This document shows positions 1 to 8,915 of a stretch of DNA of 64,000 nt, piece by piece. This DNA comes from Flexivirga aerilata. Its GTDB lineage: Bacteria > Actinomycetota > Actinomycetes > Actinomycetales > Dermatophilaceae. The number at the start of each line of letters is the position of its first letter. The first letter of the stretch is position 1. Made by a program: the position numbers and the translations under genes. The stretch lies in assembly GCF_013002715.1 (NCBI RefSeq), contig NZ_JABENB010000001.1, positions 2,108,001-2,172,000 of the forward strand, given 5' to 3'. The notes under the pieces were generated by a model. That model was given only the letters and a program-made list of their open reading frames with translations. It was not told the DNA's origin and did no database searches.

Positions 1-390
1 GACGGGGCGTTCCCGACGATCTGTGGCACCGGCACCGAGGACTATTTCGGCGGGGCCTGGAACTTCGACGTGCCGGGGCAGGGCTACACGTCCTACACGA
101 CCCCCTATCTGGGTATGCCGCAGGTCATCGCGCCCGACGGTCTCTATCGCTCGCAACAGCGCTTTGGGATGTACCGCTGGCACGTGCCCGACCCGATCCG
201 CTTCGCACAGGACCTCTCGGTCGACGTGCAGGCGCTCGGCTGGCGGCCCAACCATCGCTATCGCCCGCTGACCGACGACATCGCCTCGACCGCGTTCTTC
301 TACCTCGACCGGCCCACGGCGGAGCGTCCGCCATTCCCCGGCCGCGAGCAGCTGGAGGTCACCGGCGAGCCGATGGCCCCGATGCAGTGA
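1..390 (+). CDS. GH172 / DUF2961 family glycoside hydrolase, C-terminal part
   Basis: The frame is open from the first base and ends with TGA at 388-390, so only the last 129 residues are in the window. The segment contains the motif CGTGTEDYFGGAWNF, which is the hallmark of DUF2961, now glycoside hydrolase family 172. Characterised GH172 enzymes act on furanosides, including exo-D-arabinofuranosidases and difructose-anhydride enzymes. The C-terminal strand-rich region (FFYLDRP) fits the jelly-roll end of the family. The gene is followed after 67 bases by a sugar kinase and then a sugar isomerase on the same strand, so it probably supplies the free sugar that they consume. The substrate is inferred, not shown; the catalytic acidic pair lies partly outside the window. 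Confidence 0.8.
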   Translation, partial: DGAFPTICGTGTEDYFGGAWNFDVPGQGYTSYTTPYLGMPQVIAPDGLYRSQQRFGMYRWHVPDPIRFAQDLSVDVQALGWRPNHRYRPLTDDIASTAFFYLDRPTAERPPFPGREQLEVTGEPMAPMQ

Positions 391-448
391 AACCCGATGC
401 AGTGAAACCCGAGGCAGAGCCGTCCGGCGCAATGCCGTCCGGCGCGGA
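380..448 (+). repeat. Two adjacent 15-bp tandem duplications in the intergenic spacer
   Basis: The unit CGATGCAGTGAAACC occurs at 380-394 and again at 395-409, so the stop codon region of the GH172 gene has been copied. A second unit, GCCGTCCGGCGC, occurs at 419-430 and 434-445, also with a 15-base period. Both look like replication-slippage duplications. No function is evident. Confidence 0.7.
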
Positions 449-457
449 GAGCGACTC

Positions 458-1939
458 ATGACCACACCGGCCGTGCTCGGGGTCGACATCGGGACCTCCA
501 GCAGCAAGGGCGTGCTGGTCGGTCTCGACGGACGCGTGCTGGCGCAGGCTGCGCGGGCGCACCGGGTGGACCGTCCCCACCCGGGTCACGTCGAGATGGA
601 CGGCCGCATCTGGTGGGACGAATTCCGCAGTCTCGCAGCCGAACTCGTGACGGCCGACATCGGCGTTGTCGCGGTCGGAGTGAGCGGCATGGGGCCGTGC
701 GTCCTGCTCGCCGACGAGGAGGACCAGCCCGTGCGGCCGGCGATCCTTTACGGCGTCGACACCCGCGCCGGGAAGCAGATCGACGAGCTCGACGCAGAGT
801 ACGGGGCGCAGGAGATCCTGCGGCGCGGCGGTTCGGCACTGACGAGCCAGGCCGCAGGCGCGAAGATCGCCTGGGTGCGGGAGAACGAACCCGACGCCTA
901 TGCGCGCGCACGCCGGCTTTTCATGCCGGCGTCGTGGCTGGTCCGAAGGCTCACCGGCGCATACGTCCTGGACCATCATTCGGCCAGCCAGTGCACGCCG
1001 ATGTACGACCTGCGCGACGCGGACTGGGCGCAGCCGTGGGCCGCGCAGGTCGCGCCGGGGATCGAGCTCCCGCGGTTGCGCTGGGCCGGCGAGGCGGCCG
1101 GCACCGTCACTGCGGCCGCTGCCGCCGAAACTTCTCTGCCGCAAGGGATCCCGGTCATCACCGGCACCATCGACGCGTGGTCGGAGGCAATCAGCGTCGG
1201 CGCACACGAGGTCGGCGATCTGATGCTGATGTACGGCACCACCATGTTTCTCGTCAACACCGTGCGGGAGCCGATCGCGGTGCCGTCGCTCTGGGGCCCG
1301 GTCGGCGCGCTGCCCGGCACGTTCAGCCTAGCCGGCGGCATGTCGACGACCGGTGCGATCACCGCCTGGCTGCAAGAGCTCTACGGCGCCCCTGACTTCG
1401 CCACGCTCACCGAGGAGGCGGCGCAGGTCGCCCCCGGGTCGGACGGTCTGCTGATGCTCCCCTACTTCGCGGGCGAGCGGACCCCGATCATGGACCCGCA
1501 GGCGCGGGGCGTGATCGCCGGACTGACGCTCTCGCACGGGCGGGCGCACCTCTACCGATCTGCGCTGGAGGCAACGGCATTCGGGGTCCGGCAGAACATC
1601 GAGACGATGCTGGACGCGGGTGCGGACCTGGACCGTGTCGTCGCCGTCGGCGGCGGTGCGGCCAGCGACCTGTGGCCGCAGATCGTCAGCGACGTCACCG
1701 GTCGCGAACAGGTGCTCCCGCAGCGCACCATCGGCGCGTCATACGGTGCCGCCTTCCTGGCCGCCTCGCTCGTCGGCACGCCGTCGATCGAGGAGTGGAA
1801 CCCGCCGCGCGGCACGTCCCGGCCCGATGCCGCGCGGCACCGCGTCTACGACCGGATGTACCCCCTCTATCGGCGCCTGTATGACGAGACGCGCGACGTC
1901 GTGCATGCCCTGGCGGACCTGCACTCCTCGCCCGACTGA
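458..1939 (+). CDS. FGGY-family carbohydrate kinase (xylulokinase/ribulokinase-like)
   Basis: A 493-residue protein of the usual FGGY length. The N-terminal phosphate-binding motif GVDIGTSSSKG lies near residues 8-18, and the C-terminal ATP-binding half contains ALEATAFGVRQNIE and VGGGAASDLWPQI. FGGY kinases phosphorylate pentuloses, hexuloses or polyols in the cytoplasm. The ATG at 458 is preceded by GGAGAG. It lies between a GH172 glycosidase and an isomerase of the fucose/arabinose type, so the likely substrate is the ketose made by that isomerase. If the sugar released is D-arabinose, the ketose would be D-ribulose and the product D-ribulose 5-phosphate; this is inference. Sequence alone does not separate xylulokinase from ribulokinase here. 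Confidence 0.85.
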   Translation: MTTPAVLGVDIGTSSSKGVLVGLDGRVLAQAARAHRVDRPHPGHVEMDGRIWWDEFRSLAAELVTADIGVVAVGVSGMGPCVLLADEEDQPVRPAILYGVDTRAGKQIDELDAEYGAQEILRRGGSALTSQAAGAKIAWVRENEPDAYARARRLFMPASWLVRRLTGAYVLDHHSASQCTPMYDLRDADWAQPWAAQVAPGIELPRLRWAGEAAGTVTAAAAAETSLPQGIPVITGTIDAWSEAISVGAHEVGDLMLMYGTTMFLVNTVREPIAVPSLWGPVGALPGTFSLAGGMSTTGAITAWLQELYGAPDFATLTEEAAQVAPGSDGLLMLPYFAGERTPIMDPQARGVIAGLTLSHGRAHLYRSALEATAFGVRQNIETMLDAGADLDRVVAVGGGAASDLWPQIVSDVTGREQVLPQRTIGASYGAAFLAASLVGTPSIEEWNPPRGTSRPDAARHRVYDRMYPLYRRLYDETRDVVHALADLHSSPD

Positions 1940-1988
1940 CCAGAATCCCGCTGACCGCAACACGATTGACAACCCAAGGAGAGCGCCC

Positions 1989-3620
1989 ATGACGACCTAC
2001 GACCTCCCGACCGTCCGACCGGAAGCCGTCGCGGCGCCGGGGGAGGTCTGGACCGTCGCGAGCGGCGACCTGCGGCTGTCGGCCAACCAGACGTGCTGGC
2101 CGGTGCAGGAGCAGCTGGAGAAGGATCTGGGCGCGGCGGTCACCGCGCTCGGGCACACGGTGCGTCGCGGCCATCGGTTCGATCCGGACAAGGGGCACGG
2201 TTTCATCGACAGCCAGCGCGCCGGCATCGACATCTTCAAGCAGATCCCGCCGGACGCCCCGCTGATCGTCGCCGAGGGCGTCTGGCAGTACTCCCATCAC
2301 GTGCTCGCCGGTCTGCGATCGCACCGCGGGCCGATCCTGGTCGTCGCCAACTGGAGCGGTGAATTCCCAGGATTGGTAGGCCTGCTCGGTCTTTCGGGGA
2401 GTCTCACCAAGGCCGGTGTCGCGCACTCCGTGCTGTGGAGCAAGGACTTCACCGACGAGTGGGCACGCGACGGTCTGCGCACCTGGCTGGAGACCGGCAA
2501 GCTGACCCACGACACCAGCCACGTGCGCGACCTCGGTGCCCAACCGGACAGTCCAGAGCGGGAGCTGGGTCGCGCGTTGGCCCGGCAACTGCAGACCGAC
2601 AAGGCCATCGCCGGCGTCTTCGACGAGGGCTGCATGGGCATGTACAACGCGATCTTCGACGACGAGCTGATCAATCCGCTCGGCATCTACAAGGAGCGGC
2701 TGTCGCAGAGCGCGTTGGTCGCCGAGATGCGACAGGTGACCGACCGCGAGGCGAAGGCCGTGCACCAGTGGCTGCTCGATCGCGGGATGACGTTCCACCT
2801 CGGTGAGGACGAGGCCACCGAGCTCACCGAGGCGCAACTGCTCAGCCAGTACAAGATGTATGTCGCGGCGCTCCGCATCGCCGACGACTTCGGCCTCGAC
2901 GCGGTCGGCATCCAATATCAGCAAGGCCTCAAGGACACCGTGGCCGCGAGCGACCTCGCCGAAGGTCTGCTCAACAACGTCGAGCGGCCCCCGGCATACA
3001 GCAGGGACGGTGAGCGCGAGCTCTACGCCGGCAAGGCGCTCCCGCACTTCAACGAGGTCGACTGGGGCGTCGCCGTCGACGCACTGGCGACCAACCGGGT
3101 CTGGACCGCGATGGGCCTCGACCCGGCGACGACGCTGCACGACGTGCGCTGGGGTGAGGAGTATGACGGGAGATTCGTCTGGGTGATGGAGATCTCCGGC
3201 TCGGTCCCGGCCGCGCATAACGGCGGCTACGACAAGTCCTACTCGATGCGCCAGCCCCCGATGTACTTCCCGCTCGGCGGCGGCACGCTGAGCGGAGTCT
3301 CGAAGCCGGGGGAGATCGTGTGGTCCAGGGTCTTCATCATGGACGGCGTGTTGCACGCGGATCTCGGCCGGGCGAGCGCGATCGCGTTGCCGGAGAAGGA
3401 AACCCAGCGCCGGCTGGACGCAACAACACCGGCCTGGCCGATCATGCACGCGGTGCTGCACGGGGTGACCCGCGACCAGTTCATGGCCCGTCACAAGGCC
3501 AACCACCTCAACGTCGCCTACGCGCCGGACGCCGGCGCCGCCGACCGGGCGCTGGCCGCGAAGGCGGCGATGTTCGACGCGCTGGGCATCGCGGTGCACC
3601 TGGTGGGTGACGCCGGCTGA
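1989..3620 (+). CDS. L-fucose/L-arabinose isomerase-superfamily sugar isomerase
   Basis: A 543-residue protein with ATG at 1989 and a strong AAGGAG at 1976-1981. Overall layout resembles the FucI/AraA superfamily: a first Rossmann-like part with VVANWSGEFPGLVGLLGL, a second part with GVFDEGCMGMYNAIFDDEL carrying the acidic residues expected for metal binding, and a C-terminal barrel-like part. FucI enzymes also act on D-arabinose. Starting 49 bases after the kinase stop, it is likely co-transcribed with it and with the GH172 gene. I infer aldose-to-ketose isomerisation of the sugar released by the glycosidase. The exact aldose, and membership in FucI rather than a sister family, need a profile search. 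Family confidence is moderate. Confidence 0.6.
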   Translation: MTTYDLPTVRPEAVAAPGEVWTVASGDLRLSANQTCWPVQEQLEKDLGAAVTALGHTVRRGHRFDPDKGHGFIDSQRAGIDIFKQIPPDAPLIVAEGVWQYSHHVLAGLRSHRGPILVVANWSGEFPGLVGLLGLSGSLTKAGVAHSVLWSKDFTDEWARDGLRTWLETGKLTHDTSHVRDLGAQPDSPERELGRALARQLQTDKAIAGVFDEGCMGMYNAIFDDELINPLGIYKERLSQSALVAEMRQVTDREAKAVHQWLLDRGMTFHLGEDEATELTEAQLLSQYKMYVAALRIADDFGLDAVGIQYQQGLKDTVAASDLAEGLLNNVERPPAYSRDGERELYAGKALPHFNEVDWGVAVDALATNRVWTAMGLDPATTLHDVRWGEEYDGRFVWVMEISGSVPAAHNGGYDKSYSMRQPPMYFPLGGGTLSGVSKPGEIVWSRVFIMDGVLHADLGRASAIALPEKETQRRLDATTPAWPIMHAVLHGVTRDQFMARHKANHLNVAYAPDAGAADRALAAKAAMFDALGIAVHLVGDAG

Positions 3621-3624
3621 GGCC

Positions 3625-3642
3625 ATGGGGTGGTCACCCCAT
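3625..3642 (+). terminator. Short perfect hairpin after the isomerase gene
   Basis: Five bases after the isomerase stop lies ATGGGGTG-GT-CACCCCAT, an 8-bp perfect inverted repeat with a two-base centre. Its place between the end of the sugar unit and the next gene (start 3737) fits a transcript end or an operator. There is no T run, so the terminator call is weak. Confidence 0.35.
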
Positions 3643-3736
3643 CACGACCTGGGCGTGGCCGACAACCTGAGCGAGTGCTGCGACGTCTCATGGGTGGACG
3701 AGCTGCAGGGGGCAGCACGATCACTCGGGGGGAAGC

Positions 3737-4636
3737 ATGTCTCGCAAGGGTTTTCGCACGGGAGCGATCGCGGCCGCACTGGCGGCGACGCTCAGCACCG
3801 CGGCGTTCGTGACCGCGTCGGCCGACACTCAGCAGGGTGCGGTCAGCGCGACGCGATCGCTGCTCGGGGTGCCCGCGGCCGACGGCTCGGGCGCGCCGAG
3901 TCCGGAGTCGGCACCGACGACACCGACACCGACAACGACAACGACAACGACACCGCCGGCGCCGTCTCCGTCGGAGTCTCCGTTGTCGCCGTCATCGAGG
4001 TCGTCGACGCCGGCGCAACCGTCATCGCCAGCGTCGCCGTCAGCGTCCTCGGCGCCGACGCAGGCACCGGCACCCACGCCCGTGCAGGGCGGCGGCGCGG
4101 TGCAGCTGACGTTCGACGACGGACCGGACCCGCGGTGGACGCCGCAGATCCTCGAGATCCTGTCCGAGAACAACGCAACCGCAACCTTTTTCAACATCGG
4201 CCAGAGCGCCGCGCACTATCCCGACCTGGTGCGGCAGATCCGGGCTCAGGGGTCGCAGGTGGCCAACCACACCTGGGATCACCCGTCCCTGCCGTCGCTC
4301 GGCACCGCCGCGATCACCCGCGAACTCGACCGCACCGATGCCGCCCAGGGACGCACACCCTGCGTCCGGCCGCCGTATGGCGCGACGAGCGCGCGCGTGC
4401 GGTCGCTCATCGAGGCACGGGGGCAGCGCCAGGAGCTCTGGGACATCGACACCCGCGACTGGGCGCGACCGGGCGTGGCGTCGATCGAAGCTCAGCTGCT
4501 CAGCGCGACGCCCGGCTCGACCGTGCTGATGCACACTGGCGGTGGTGACCGGTCCCAGACCGTCGCCGCACTGCGCGACGCACTGCCGAAGCTGCGGGCG
4601 AAAGGCATTGCGCTGCAGGGCATCCCGGGCTGCTGA
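3737..4636 (+). CDS. Secreted polysaccharide deacetylase (NodB homology domain)
   Basis: A 299-residue protein with a typical signal peptide (MSRKGFRTGAIAAALAATLS), then a Thr/Pro/Ser-rich linker to about residue 115, then a NodB domain. Motif 1 is TFDDGP with the catalytic and metal-binding Asp pair at 127-128, motif 2 has H178-x3-H182 (NHTWDH), motif 3 is RPPYGA, motif 4 DTRDW and motif 5 MHTGG. All carbohydrate-esterase-4 residues are therefore present. Such enzymes N- or O-deacetylate peptidoglycan, chitin or xylan outside the cell. The linker suggests the domain stands off from the membrane or is released. A GGGGGAAG stretch just before the ATG is the ribosome site. It converges on the lipoprotein gene at 4655. 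Confidence 0.9.
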   Translation: MSRKGFRTGAIAAALAATLSTAAFVTASADTQQGAVSATRSLLGVPAADGSGAPSPESAPTTPTPTTTTTTTPPAPSPSESPLSPSSRSSTPAQPSSPASPSASSAPTQAPAPTPVQGGGAVQLTFDDGPDPRWTPQILEILSENNATATFFNIGQSAAHYPDLVRQIRAQGSQVANHTWDHPSLPSLGTAAITRELDRTDAAQGRTPCVRPPYGATSARVRSLIEARGQRQELWDIDTRDWARPGVASIEAQLLSATPGSTVLMHTGGGDRSQTVAALRDALPKLRAKGIALQGIPGC

Positions 4637-4654
4637 CGGGTGCCCGCACGCGCA

Positions 4655-5773
4655 TCAGCGGGCGAGCGTGTCCGCGGCCGTCTGGGCGAGCGCGTTGAAG
4701 GCGGCCGGGGCGACGCTGCCTTGCGACGCGGCCATCACCACCAGCACCTGGTCGCCGGCGGGGCTCTCGGCATACCAGCTGCCGGTTTGCACGCCGACGA
4801 CCGTGCCGCCCTTGAAGGCGGGGTTGCGCCAGGACACCGGCAGGCGGATGCCGGTGTACGGCACCTGCCGGATCGTGCGCAACGGTTCGAGGCCACGCAC
4901 CTGGGCGAGGCGGTGGAGTGTGACGTGGGCGCGGGCGATGTCCTCGGGCGTGGCGAAGTAGCCCAGGCCCGACTGCCAGCGCGGCACGACACCGGCGCCG
5001 GTCGCCGCCGGCACCGGTGATCCAGGTGCCGTCGCCGGCCGCAGCAGCTCGGTGCGCCGCGCGGTGGAGGCGCCGGACCACGCGTTGCGCGCAGCGACCG
5101 CCGCCGGAGCGGTCGACCACTCCAGCCACATGTCCTGCCGGATCGTGATGAAGGGGCTCAACCGGTCCGGGTGCGAATGCCCAGTGCTGACAACGGCTTT
5201 GGCCAACGCGTCCTGACCGAGGGTCCGGATCAGCAGGTCGGTCGCGGTGTTGTCCGAGATCTGCATCATCAATCGGGCGGCCTCCTGCACCGTGACGGTC
5301 GACCCGGGCGCGCGCCCGATCAGGCTCCCGCTCCCGGCGGCCGCGTCGGTGGCCTGCAGGGTCAGCGGCTGCGACCAGCGCAACCGGTCTGATCGCACCG
5401 CCTCGGCGACGGCGACCAGCACGAACAGCTTGACCATCGAGGCGAGCGGTTGCGGGTCGGCCGGCCCGCTGCGATGGACCAGTCGCAGGGTGGAGTCACC
5501 CGCGAGGGTGCCGGCGAGCACCGAGACCTGCGGTGCGACGGCCGTGGACCGGGCGTCGACCTGTCGCCAGGCGGCGTCGGCCGGGCCGCTCGGCGGCACG
5601 ATGCGCAGCGCGGCCGGGCCGGACGGTTCGGGGGAAGGGGAGCGCGACGGCTTCGGCGCGGCCGACGTGGACGGGGCTGCCGTCATCCGGGAGCTGCTGC
5701 AACCGGCGAGCAGCAGCGCTGCCGCGCCGAGGGTCGCGGTGCGACGGCTCGGACCGTGGGAGCCGCCGGTCAC
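4655..5773 (-). CDS. Penicillin-interacting serine hydrolase lipoprotein (class A beta-lactamase-like)
   Basis: A 372-residue predicted lipoprotein: the N-terminus ends in LLLAGC, a lipobox, followed by a Ser/Pro-rich tether. The serine-hydrolase motifs are S112-M-V-K115, then S173-D-N175, with a KGG triad (K321) near the C-terminus. The 61-residue spacing between the first two motifs matches class A beta-lactamases, but the third motif is further away than in classical enzymes, so a D-alanyl-peptidase or an inactive penicillin binder is possible. I chose GTG at 5773 because it overlaps the stop of the upstream phosphatase gene as GTGA, which points to coupled translation. The protein probably sits outside the membrane. 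Confidence 0.8.
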   Translation of the reverse strand: MTGGSHGPSRRTATLGAAALLLAGCSSSRMTAAPSTSAAPKPSRSPSPEPSGPAALRIVPPSGPADAAWRQVDARSTAVAPQVSVLAGTLAGDSTLRLVHRSGPADPQPLASMVKLFVLVAVAEAVRSDRLRWSQPLTLQATDAAAGSGSLIGRAPGSTVTVQEAARLMMQISDNTATDLLIRTLGQDALAKAVVSTGHSHPDRLSPFITIRQDMWLEWSTAPAAVAARNAWSGASTARRTELLRPATAPGSPVPAATGAGVVPRWQSGLGYFATPEDIARAHVTLHRLAQVRGLEPLRTIRQVPYTGIRLPVSWRNPAFKGGTVVGVQTGSWYAESPAGDQVLVVMAASQGSVAPAAFNALAQTAADTLAR

Positions 5774-6417
5774 CGGTAGGTCACCAGCGACCGGTCGTGC
5801 TCCAGGTGGCCGTGCTCGTTGAAGGTCAGCGCCGTGAGGCCACGGCCGCTCGAGAGCACCTTGCTGATCGAGGCGTTGACCACCACCGTGTTGAGCTGCG
5901 CCCACCGGGTCGCGTCGCCGCCGAGCAGCCGCGCGGCGAGCAGCCCGATCACGCCGCCGGAGGTGACCACGACCGCCGTGTCGTCACCGGCCACCGCCTC
6001 CAGGGCGGCGGTGCAGCGCGCGTCGAACTCGGCGAACGTCTCCTGCGCGGCAGCCGCACCCGTGGTCCACGCGGCGACCGCCTCGAGATAGGCCCGGTGG
6101 AACTCCTTGCTGTCGGTGAAGTCGCCCGACCGGCCCGTGGTGGCGAGGAAGTCGTCCAGCACCGCGGTGTGGTCGAACTCGTCCCAGCGCGCATCGACCC
6201 GCGGCTCGAGGTCCCACCCGGCGGCGTCGGCGAGCGCGGCCAGCGTGTCGCGCTGGCGCCGCAGCCCGCCGCTGACCAGCCGGTCCGGGCGTATGCCGCG
6301 GGCGGCGAGCGCCGCTCCTGCGATGCGGGCCTGCTCGCGGCCGCGGTCGGCGAGCACGTCGTAGTCGTCGGCGCCGAAGGACGCCTGGCCGTGTCGGACG
6401 AGGTAGATGACTCCCAC
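5770..6417 (-). CDS. Histidine phosphatase family protein (phosphoglycerate-mutase-like)
   Basis: The protein starts almost directly with the family signature LVRHGQ, carrying the phospho-accepting histidine, and has the second catalytic histidine expected in VVVTSGGVIG-like context (here VTSGGV, so the usual H is not obvious). Length is about 215 residues, as in SixA/GpmB-type phosphatases. An ATG further upstream at 6456 would add 13 residues (MTGAADRPVASSH) with no clear ribosome site; I prefer GTG at 6417 because the family begins at this point. The stop overlaps the start of the lipoprotein gene by GTGA. Substrate is unknown. Confidence 0.78.
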   Translation of the reverse strand: MGVIYLVRHGQASFGADDYDVLADRGREQARIAGAALAARGIRPDRLVSGGLRRQRDTLAALADAAGWDLEPRVDARWDEFDHTAVLDDFLATTGRSGDFTDSKEFHRAYLEAVAAWTTGAAAAQETFAEFDARCTAALEAVAGDDTAVVVTSGGVIGLLAARLLGGDATRWAQLNTVVVNASISKVLSSGRGLTALTFNEHGHLEHDRSLVTYR

Positions 6418-6524
6418 GTGGCTCGACGCTACCGGTCGGTCGGCGGCGCCCGTCATACGAGACCGATGGCCGTATGCCGGACACCGGGCGAGGCCGCCCA
6501 GGCCCGGATGGGAGACTGCCGTGC

Positions 6525-7718
6525 GTGAAGGCGCTGTTGTTGGAAAGCATCCACCCGCTCGCCGAGTCGATCCTGCGCGACGCCGGCATCGAGGTCGACG
6601 TGCGCACCGGCGCGCTCGACGAGTCCGAACTCATCGACGCCCTGCGCGGCGTCGACCTGGTCGGCATCCGGTCCAAGACCGAGATCACGCCGGCCGTGCT
6701 CGACAAGGCGACCGATCTGAAGGCGATCGGTGCCTTCTGCATCGGCACCAACCAGATCGCGCTCGGCGACGCCGCCGGCAAGGGTGTGGTCGCGTTCAAC
6801 GCGCCGTTCTCCAACACCCGCAGCGTGGTCGAGCTCGCGATCGCCGAGATCATCATGATGGCGCGCCGGCTGACCGAGAAGGACAGCTCGCTGCACGACG
6901 GCGTCTGGGACAAGAACGCCAAGGGCTCGCACGAGATCCGCGGCCGCCGGCTCGGCATCGTCGGCTACGGCAACATCGGCTCCCAGCTGTCGGTCGTGGC
7001 CGAGATGCTCGGGCTGCAGGTCTACTTCTACGACACCGACGACAAGCTCGCGATGGGCAACGCGCACCGTTGCGACAGCCTCGATGAGCTGCTCGGCATC
7101 GCCGAGGTCGTCACCCTCCACGTCGACGGGCGCTCGGGCAACGCCGGCTTCTTCGGCGCCGAGCAGTTTGCCAAGATGCGTCCGCGCTCGCTCTTCCTCA
7201 ACCTGTCGCGCGGCTTCGTGGTCGACTACGAGTCGCTGCGCGACAACCTCCGGTCGGGGCACATCGCGGGCGCGGCCGTCGACGTCTTCCCGAGCGAGCC
7301 GAAGAAGCGCGGCGACGCGTTCACCTCGCCGCTGCAGGGCATCCCCAACGTCATCCTCACCCCGCACATCGGCGGCTCCACCGAGGAGGCGCAGGAGGAC
7401 ATCGGCCGCTTCGTGGCGACCAAGCTGCGCGACTACGTCGACCGCGGCACGACCACGCTGAGCGTCAACCTGCCGTCGCTGACCCTGGAGGCCCGGCCCG
7501 GCGGCCGGCGCATCAGCCACCTGCACGTCAACACCCCCGGTGTGCTGGCGAAGGTCAACAGCATCTTCGCCGCGCACGGGGTGAACATCGAAGGTCAGCT
7601 GCTCAACACCCGCGGTGAGAACGGCTACGTGGTGACCGACGTCGCCGAGTTGCCCGACGCGGCGGTGGAGGAGCTGCGTGCGATGCCGGAGACGATCCGG
7701 CTGCGCGTCATCGACTGA
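6525..7718 (+). CDS. serA: D-3-phosphoglycerate dehydrogenase with C-terminal ACT domain
   Basis: This enzyme oxidises 3-phosphoglycerate with NAD, the first step of serine synthesis. It has about 397 residues, the shorter E. coli-like form. The nucleotide-binding motif GYGNIGSQL lies near residue 147, and the catalytic histidine is in LTPHIGGSTEEAQ. The last 75 residues form an ACT domain (LHVNTPGVLAKVNSIFAAHG), the serine feedback site in this class. I chose GTG at 6525 because GGAG at 6511-6514 precedes it and the protein then begins VKALLLESIHP, as in relatives. Many actinobacteria carry a longer SerA with an extra substrate-binding domain; this copy lacks it. It converges on the aminotransferase gene with a seven-base gap. 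Confidence 0.93.
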   Translation: MKALLLESIHPLAESILRDAGIEVDVRTGALDESELIDALRGVDLVGIRSKTEITPAVLDKATDLKAIGAFCIGTNQIALGDAAGKGVVAFNAPFSNTRSVVELAIAEIIMMARRLTEKDSSLHDGVWDKNAKGSHEIRGRRLGIVGYGNIGSQLSVVAEMLGLQVYFYDTDDKLAMGNAHRCDSLDELLGIAEVVTLHVDGRSGNAGFFGAEQFAKMRPRSLFLNLSRGFVVDYESLRDNLRSGHIAGAAVDVFPSEPKKRGDAFTSPLQGIPNVILTPHIGGSTEEAQEDIGRFVATKLRDYVDRGTTTLSVNLPSLTLEARPGGRRISHLHVNTPGVLAKVNSIFAAHGVNIEGQLLNTRGENGYVVTDVAELPDAAVEELRAMPETIRLRVID

Positions 7719-7725
7719 CGGGCCC

Positions 7726-8883
7726 TCAGCCGTTCGGCGCGCCGGCCAGCGACACCAGCCGGTCGGCGATCTCGTCGACGATCTCGTGCGACGTCGCAAG
7801 GGTCAGACGCAGGAATCCCGGTGTGCCGCAAGCTGTTCCGTTGACGCCGAGCACCCCGGTGCGCGCGGCCACGGTCGCCGGGTCGATGTCCAGCCCGCGC
7901 AGGTCGATCCAGTGGATGTATGTCGCGGCGGGCGGCGTGTAGCCGAGCCCCGTCGCGGCGGCGAGCTTCCGCGCGAAGCTGTCGCGGCCGCGTCGCAGGT
8001 AGTCGACGAGACCGTCCAGGTGCTGCACGCCGGCTGCGTCATACGCAGCAGTGGCAGCGACGGCACCGAGCGGTGAGGTGCCGTGCCGGGTCACCATCGG
8101 AGACTTGGTCCAGAGCTCCCGGTGGCGATCGGTGGTGAGGATGAGTTGCGCGCAGGCGAGCCCCGGCAGGTTCCAGCCCTTGGACGCCGAGACCGCGGTG
8201 ACGGTGTGCGTCGCGGTGCGCTCGTCGAGCGATGCGTAGGGCAGGTGCTCGGCGCCGGGATAGACCAGGGGAGAGTGGATCTCGTCGGCGAACACGGTGG
8301 AGCCGGTGCGCTCCACGACGTCGGCGATCTGGAGGAGCTCGTCGCGCGTCGCGACCTGACCGGTGGGGTTGTGCGGGTTGATCAGCACGAGCAGGCCGCC
8401 GCCGTCGAGCGCGTCGGCGAGACGCTGCGGGTCGAGCACGTGCCGGCCGTCGACCCGGTCCATCGGCACGGTGCGCAGCTCCCGGCCGAGGGCGCCCGGC
8501 AGCTGCAGGAACGGCATGTATGCCGGGGTCGGCAACACGATCGGGGTCGCAGGATCGACCAATTGCGTTGCGGTGTATTGGAAAGCGGCCAGTACGTCGG
8601 GCAGCAGCCGCACGTCGCCGGGGTCGACACCCCAGCCGAAACGGCGCTGCTGGAAGGCGGCTGTCGCGGCGGCGGTGGTGGCCGCGACCTGGTCGGGCAG
8701 ATAGCCGGTGAGGCCGCGATCGACGGCGTCGGTGATGGCGGCCCGGATGCTCGGTGCCAGCGGCAGGTCGGACTCGGCGATGAACGCGCCGAGCTGGTCG
8801 CCGCTGGTGACCGACCACTTCACCGATCCGCGCGCGCGAAGTTGGTCGACGGTCACCCGCTGCATTGCCTGCTCGATGTCCAC
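7726..8883 (-). CDS. MalY/PatB-type PLP-dependent aminotransferase (probable cystathionine beta-lyase)
   Basis: A 385-residue fold-type I PLP enzyme. The cofactor lysine is in SASKGWNLPGLACA, the form typical of MalY/PatB, and the PHNPTGQV motif and the DEIHSPLVYPG segment of that family are present. MalY/PatB members cleave cystathionine or other cysteine conjugates to a thiol, pyruvate and ammonia, so a role in sulfur amino acid metabolism is likely and fits metX and metY in the same window. Start is GTG at 8883, the first start before the conserved N-terminus. An aminotransferase acting on another substrate cannot be excluded. Confidence 0.85.
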   Translation of the reverse strand: MDIEQAMQRVTVDQLRARGSVKWSVTSGDQLGAFIAESDLPLAPSIRAAITDAVDRGLTGYLPDQVAATTAAATAAFQQRRFGWGVDPGDVRLLPDVLAAFQYTATQLVDPATPIVLPTPAYMPFLQLPGALGRELRTVPMDRVDGRHVLDPQRLADALDGGGLLVLINPHNPTGQVATRDELLQIADVVERTGSTVFADEIHSPLVYPGAEHLPYASLDERTATHTVTAVSASKGWNLPGLACAQLILTTDRHRELWTKSPMVTRHGTSPLGAVAATAAYDAAGVQHLDGLVDYLRRGRDSFARKLAAATGLGYTPPAATYIHWIDLRGLDIDPATVAARTGVLGVNGTACGTPGFLRLTLATSHEIVDEIADRLVSLAGAPNG

Positions 8884-8915
8884 GAACGTCAGGCTAATGG
8901 GCCTCGGGTGCGGCT

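Noticed and set aside
1695..3626. A 643-codon minus-strand frame opposite the isomerase gene
   Set aside because: Low-complexity antisense translation; the plus-strand frame has a strong AAGGAG and coherent protein composition.
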